This document shows positions 62,579 to 64,000 of a DNA stretch of 64,000 nt, piece by piece (the stretch's first letter is position 1; each line of letters starts with the position of its first letter). The DNA is from Salegentibacter sp. R32. Its GTDB lineage: Bacteria > Bacteroidota > Bacteroidia > Flavobacteriales > Flavobacteriaceae. The notes under the pieces are model-generated. The model was not told where the DNA came from and made no database searches. It saw only the letters and a list, made by a program, of their open reading frames with translations. The DNA lies in the NCBI RefSeq assembly GCF_008692195.1, contig NZ_RXOM01000015.1, forward strand, positions 29,023 to 93,022, given 5' to 3'. Position numbers and translations under genes: made by a program.

Positions 62579-63718
62579 ATGTTAAGTCAAATCATTTTTA
62601 TTGGGGTTTCACAATCAGCATTTATCTCGGTTTTAATGTTTATTAAAAAATCACTTAGCATCGCTGATAAAATTTTAGGCTGTTGGTTAGTTTCAATTGC
62701 AATGCTTTTTATGGTGAATATTTTTAAACTACAAGCTGAAGTCCCAAGATCATTTCAATTATGGCCATTTTCTTTAACACTATTATTAGCATTTCCCCAA
62801 TTTTTATATTTATACGCTAAATATATATCAACTCAATATCGTAAGTTTGATAAAAGAGAATTCCTACATTTTTTACCATCTTTTATACTACTTCTTATTA
62901 TAATTATCTTATATGATCATAACATTTCAAACCTATTGGATTTAGCCATTTACTATGATAATTTTAGTATAATAGAATCGATATTTGGGATTGTAATGCA
63001 AATAAATGTATGGATCTATACATTTATGGCTTGCAGAAAAATTTACTTATATAAAAAACAAAAAAGTAATATTTATTCTTTTGATTCTACAAGTGTAAAC
63101 CTTAACTGGCTATATGTGGTCATTATCTTTTTTTTCATTTATTTCCATGTCATGCTAATAGCATCTAGCGTAGATCAATTTATATCAGTCGTAAAAAACC
63201 TTGAGTATTTTAGAAGCGGTAGTCTTCTAGTTTTTGTTTACGTAGTTAGCTTTTGGGGTATTAAACAACAACAGTTAATGTCAATCAATAAGCCTGTAAG
63301 TTTAAATAAGGTACTAACGTTAAAAACAAACAATTCCGATCGATATCAAAAATCTGGTTTAAGAGAAGAAAATGCTAAAGATTATTTGCAACAATTAGTA
63401 AACTATATGAAAGTATCCGAACCTTGGAAAGATAATAAATTATCTTTAGCAAAACTCTCTGAACAGACTAATATACCCAAACATCATATCACCCAAATAC
63501 TTAACGAATATCTTAATAAAAACTTTTACACCTTCATTAATGAATATAGGACAGAGTATGCGAAACAACTAATTCTTTCATCAAAATCAGAAAAATGGTC
63601 TTTTATAAGCATTGCTTATGAATGTGGTTTTAATTCAAAAACTGCTTTTAATAGTTTTTTTAAAAAATACACTACAATGACCCCATCTGAATTCAAGAAT
63701 TCAAAAATGAAGAAATAA
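62579..63718 (+). CDS. AraC-family regulator with N-terminal membrane region
   Basis: This 379-residue protein has an N-terminal membrane part with about seven hydrophobic segments (residues 5-230, starting IIFIGVSQSAFISVLMFI), a linker, and a C-terminal AraC DNA-binding domain (about 275-375) with LSLAKLSEQTNIPKHHITQILNEYLNKNFYTFINEYR and WSFISIAYECGFNSKTAFNSFFKKYTTMTPSEFK. This 7TM-HTH layout is common in Bacteroidetes and is thought to sense a signal at the membrane. Being divergent from the glucuronide cluster, it is the best candidate for its regulator. That is inferred from position. Confidence 0.85.
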   Translation: MLSQIIFIGVSQSAFISVLMFIKKSLSIADKILGCWLVSIAMLFMVNIFKLQAEVPRSFQLWPFSLTLLLAFPQFLYLYAKYISTQYRKFDKREFLHFLPSFILLLIIIILYDHNISNLLDLAIYYDNFSIIESIFGIVMQINVWIYTFMACRKIYLYKKQKSNIYSFDSTSVNLNWLYVVIIFFFIYFHVMLIASSVDQFISVVKNLEYFRSGSLLVFVYVVSFWGIKQQQLMSINKPVSLNKVLTLKTNNSDRYQKSGLREENAKDYLQQLVNYMKVSEPWKDNKLSLAKLSEQTNIPKHHITQILNEYLNKNFYTFINEYRTEYAKQLILSSKSEKWSFISIAYECGFNSKTAFNSFFKKYTTMTPSEFKNSKMKK

Positions 63719-63834
63719 TCAAAAATTCAATTTCCTGTAACGGAAAAGAACTGACTCATCATTTTATATTTAATTCTACAAGTAATAGGATCCTTATTTA
63801 GGACAATAAATTTCATTTCGGTAAAAATCATAAA

Positions 63835-63872
63835 ACAAAAAAAGGCCCCTCACTTTTCTGTGAAGGGCCTTA
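63835..63872 (-). terminator. Terminator of the rRNA operon
   Basis: On the minus strand, AAGGCCCTTCAC-AGAAAA-GTGAGGGGCCTT is followed by TTTTTGTTTT. The stem is 12 bp with one mismatch, and it lies about 10 bp after the end of the 5S gene. Confidence 0.9.
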
Positions 63873-63883
63873 ATTAAAAGAAG

Positions 63884-63988
<105 letters not shown>

Positions 63989-64000
63989 AGCTTTCGCCGC

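Overview
The window reads as a chromosomal segment of a Flavobacteriaceae-type Bacteroidetes. Supporting signs are AT-rich coding DNA, many short lipoproteins with a Cys lipobox, a TonB-dependent receptor beside glycoside hydrolases, an RND-outer membrane factor fusion of the kind seen in this phylum, Bacteroidetes-type BT4734/DUF3987 integrative-element genes, and a 5S rRNA gene at the right end. I cannot name the genus.

Left region (about 1-26.65 kb): an integrated accessory island, nearly all on the minus strand. Its right edge lies at the 3' end of mnmE, where a tyrosine recombinase, a small Zn/HTH protein, two small HTH proteins and a BT4734-DUF3987 replication/primase pair sit next to an att-like 18-mer resembling the trmE/mnmE site used by SGI1-type islands. 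The left end was not found and probably lies outside the window. The cargo is two metal-efflux modules. One (0.2-10.9 kb, visibly richer in G/C) has a CzcA-type RND pump fused to its outer membrane factor, an adaptor, a PII-like protein, two Fur paralogues, a SpoIIAA-like protein, a P1B-4 ATPase and a DUF305 protein. The other (14.0-20.6 kb) has a second RND pump, adaptor, TolC-like protein and two His-rich small proteins.

Between these modules lies the most interesting locus: a very AT-rich pair encoding an XRE regulator and a 687-residue prokaryotic Argonaute. The Argonaute keeps a recognisable 5'-phosphate-binding MID motif but has lost the PIWI catalytic residues. A perfect TTGAC-TT-GTCAA palindrome just upstream of the XRE start is a likely operator. 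A Cys/His-rich DUF6660-like protein follows on the same strand.

Middle region (26.65-52.5 kb): ordinary core genome. It carries mnmE, a DUF4870 protein, msrA, a degenerate zinc-ribbon coiled-coil protein with Nif3, lpxK, a hybrid histidine kinase, gapA-lipA, an ECF sigma factor with a glycosyltransferase, a fasciclin lipoprotein, murB, an aminotransferase, a DUF1573 protein, valS, a retropepsin-like protein with a triple glycogen-binding-domain protein, and an AraC / aldehyde dehydrogenase / DUF779 cluster. Several clear hairpin terminators and two interspersed-repeat-like elements lie between genes.

Right region (52.6-63.7 kb): a glucuronide utilisation cluster. Two GH2 enzymes would release glucuronate, a putative fructuronate reductase and UxuA mannonate dehydratase would process it, and a second SDR, a small exported protein and a TonB-dependent receptor accompany them. 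The receptor gene has an in-frame amber codon 67 codons before its natural end. A membrane-anchored AraC-type regulator is divergent from the receptor. The window closes with a 5S rRNA gene (minus strand) and its terminator.
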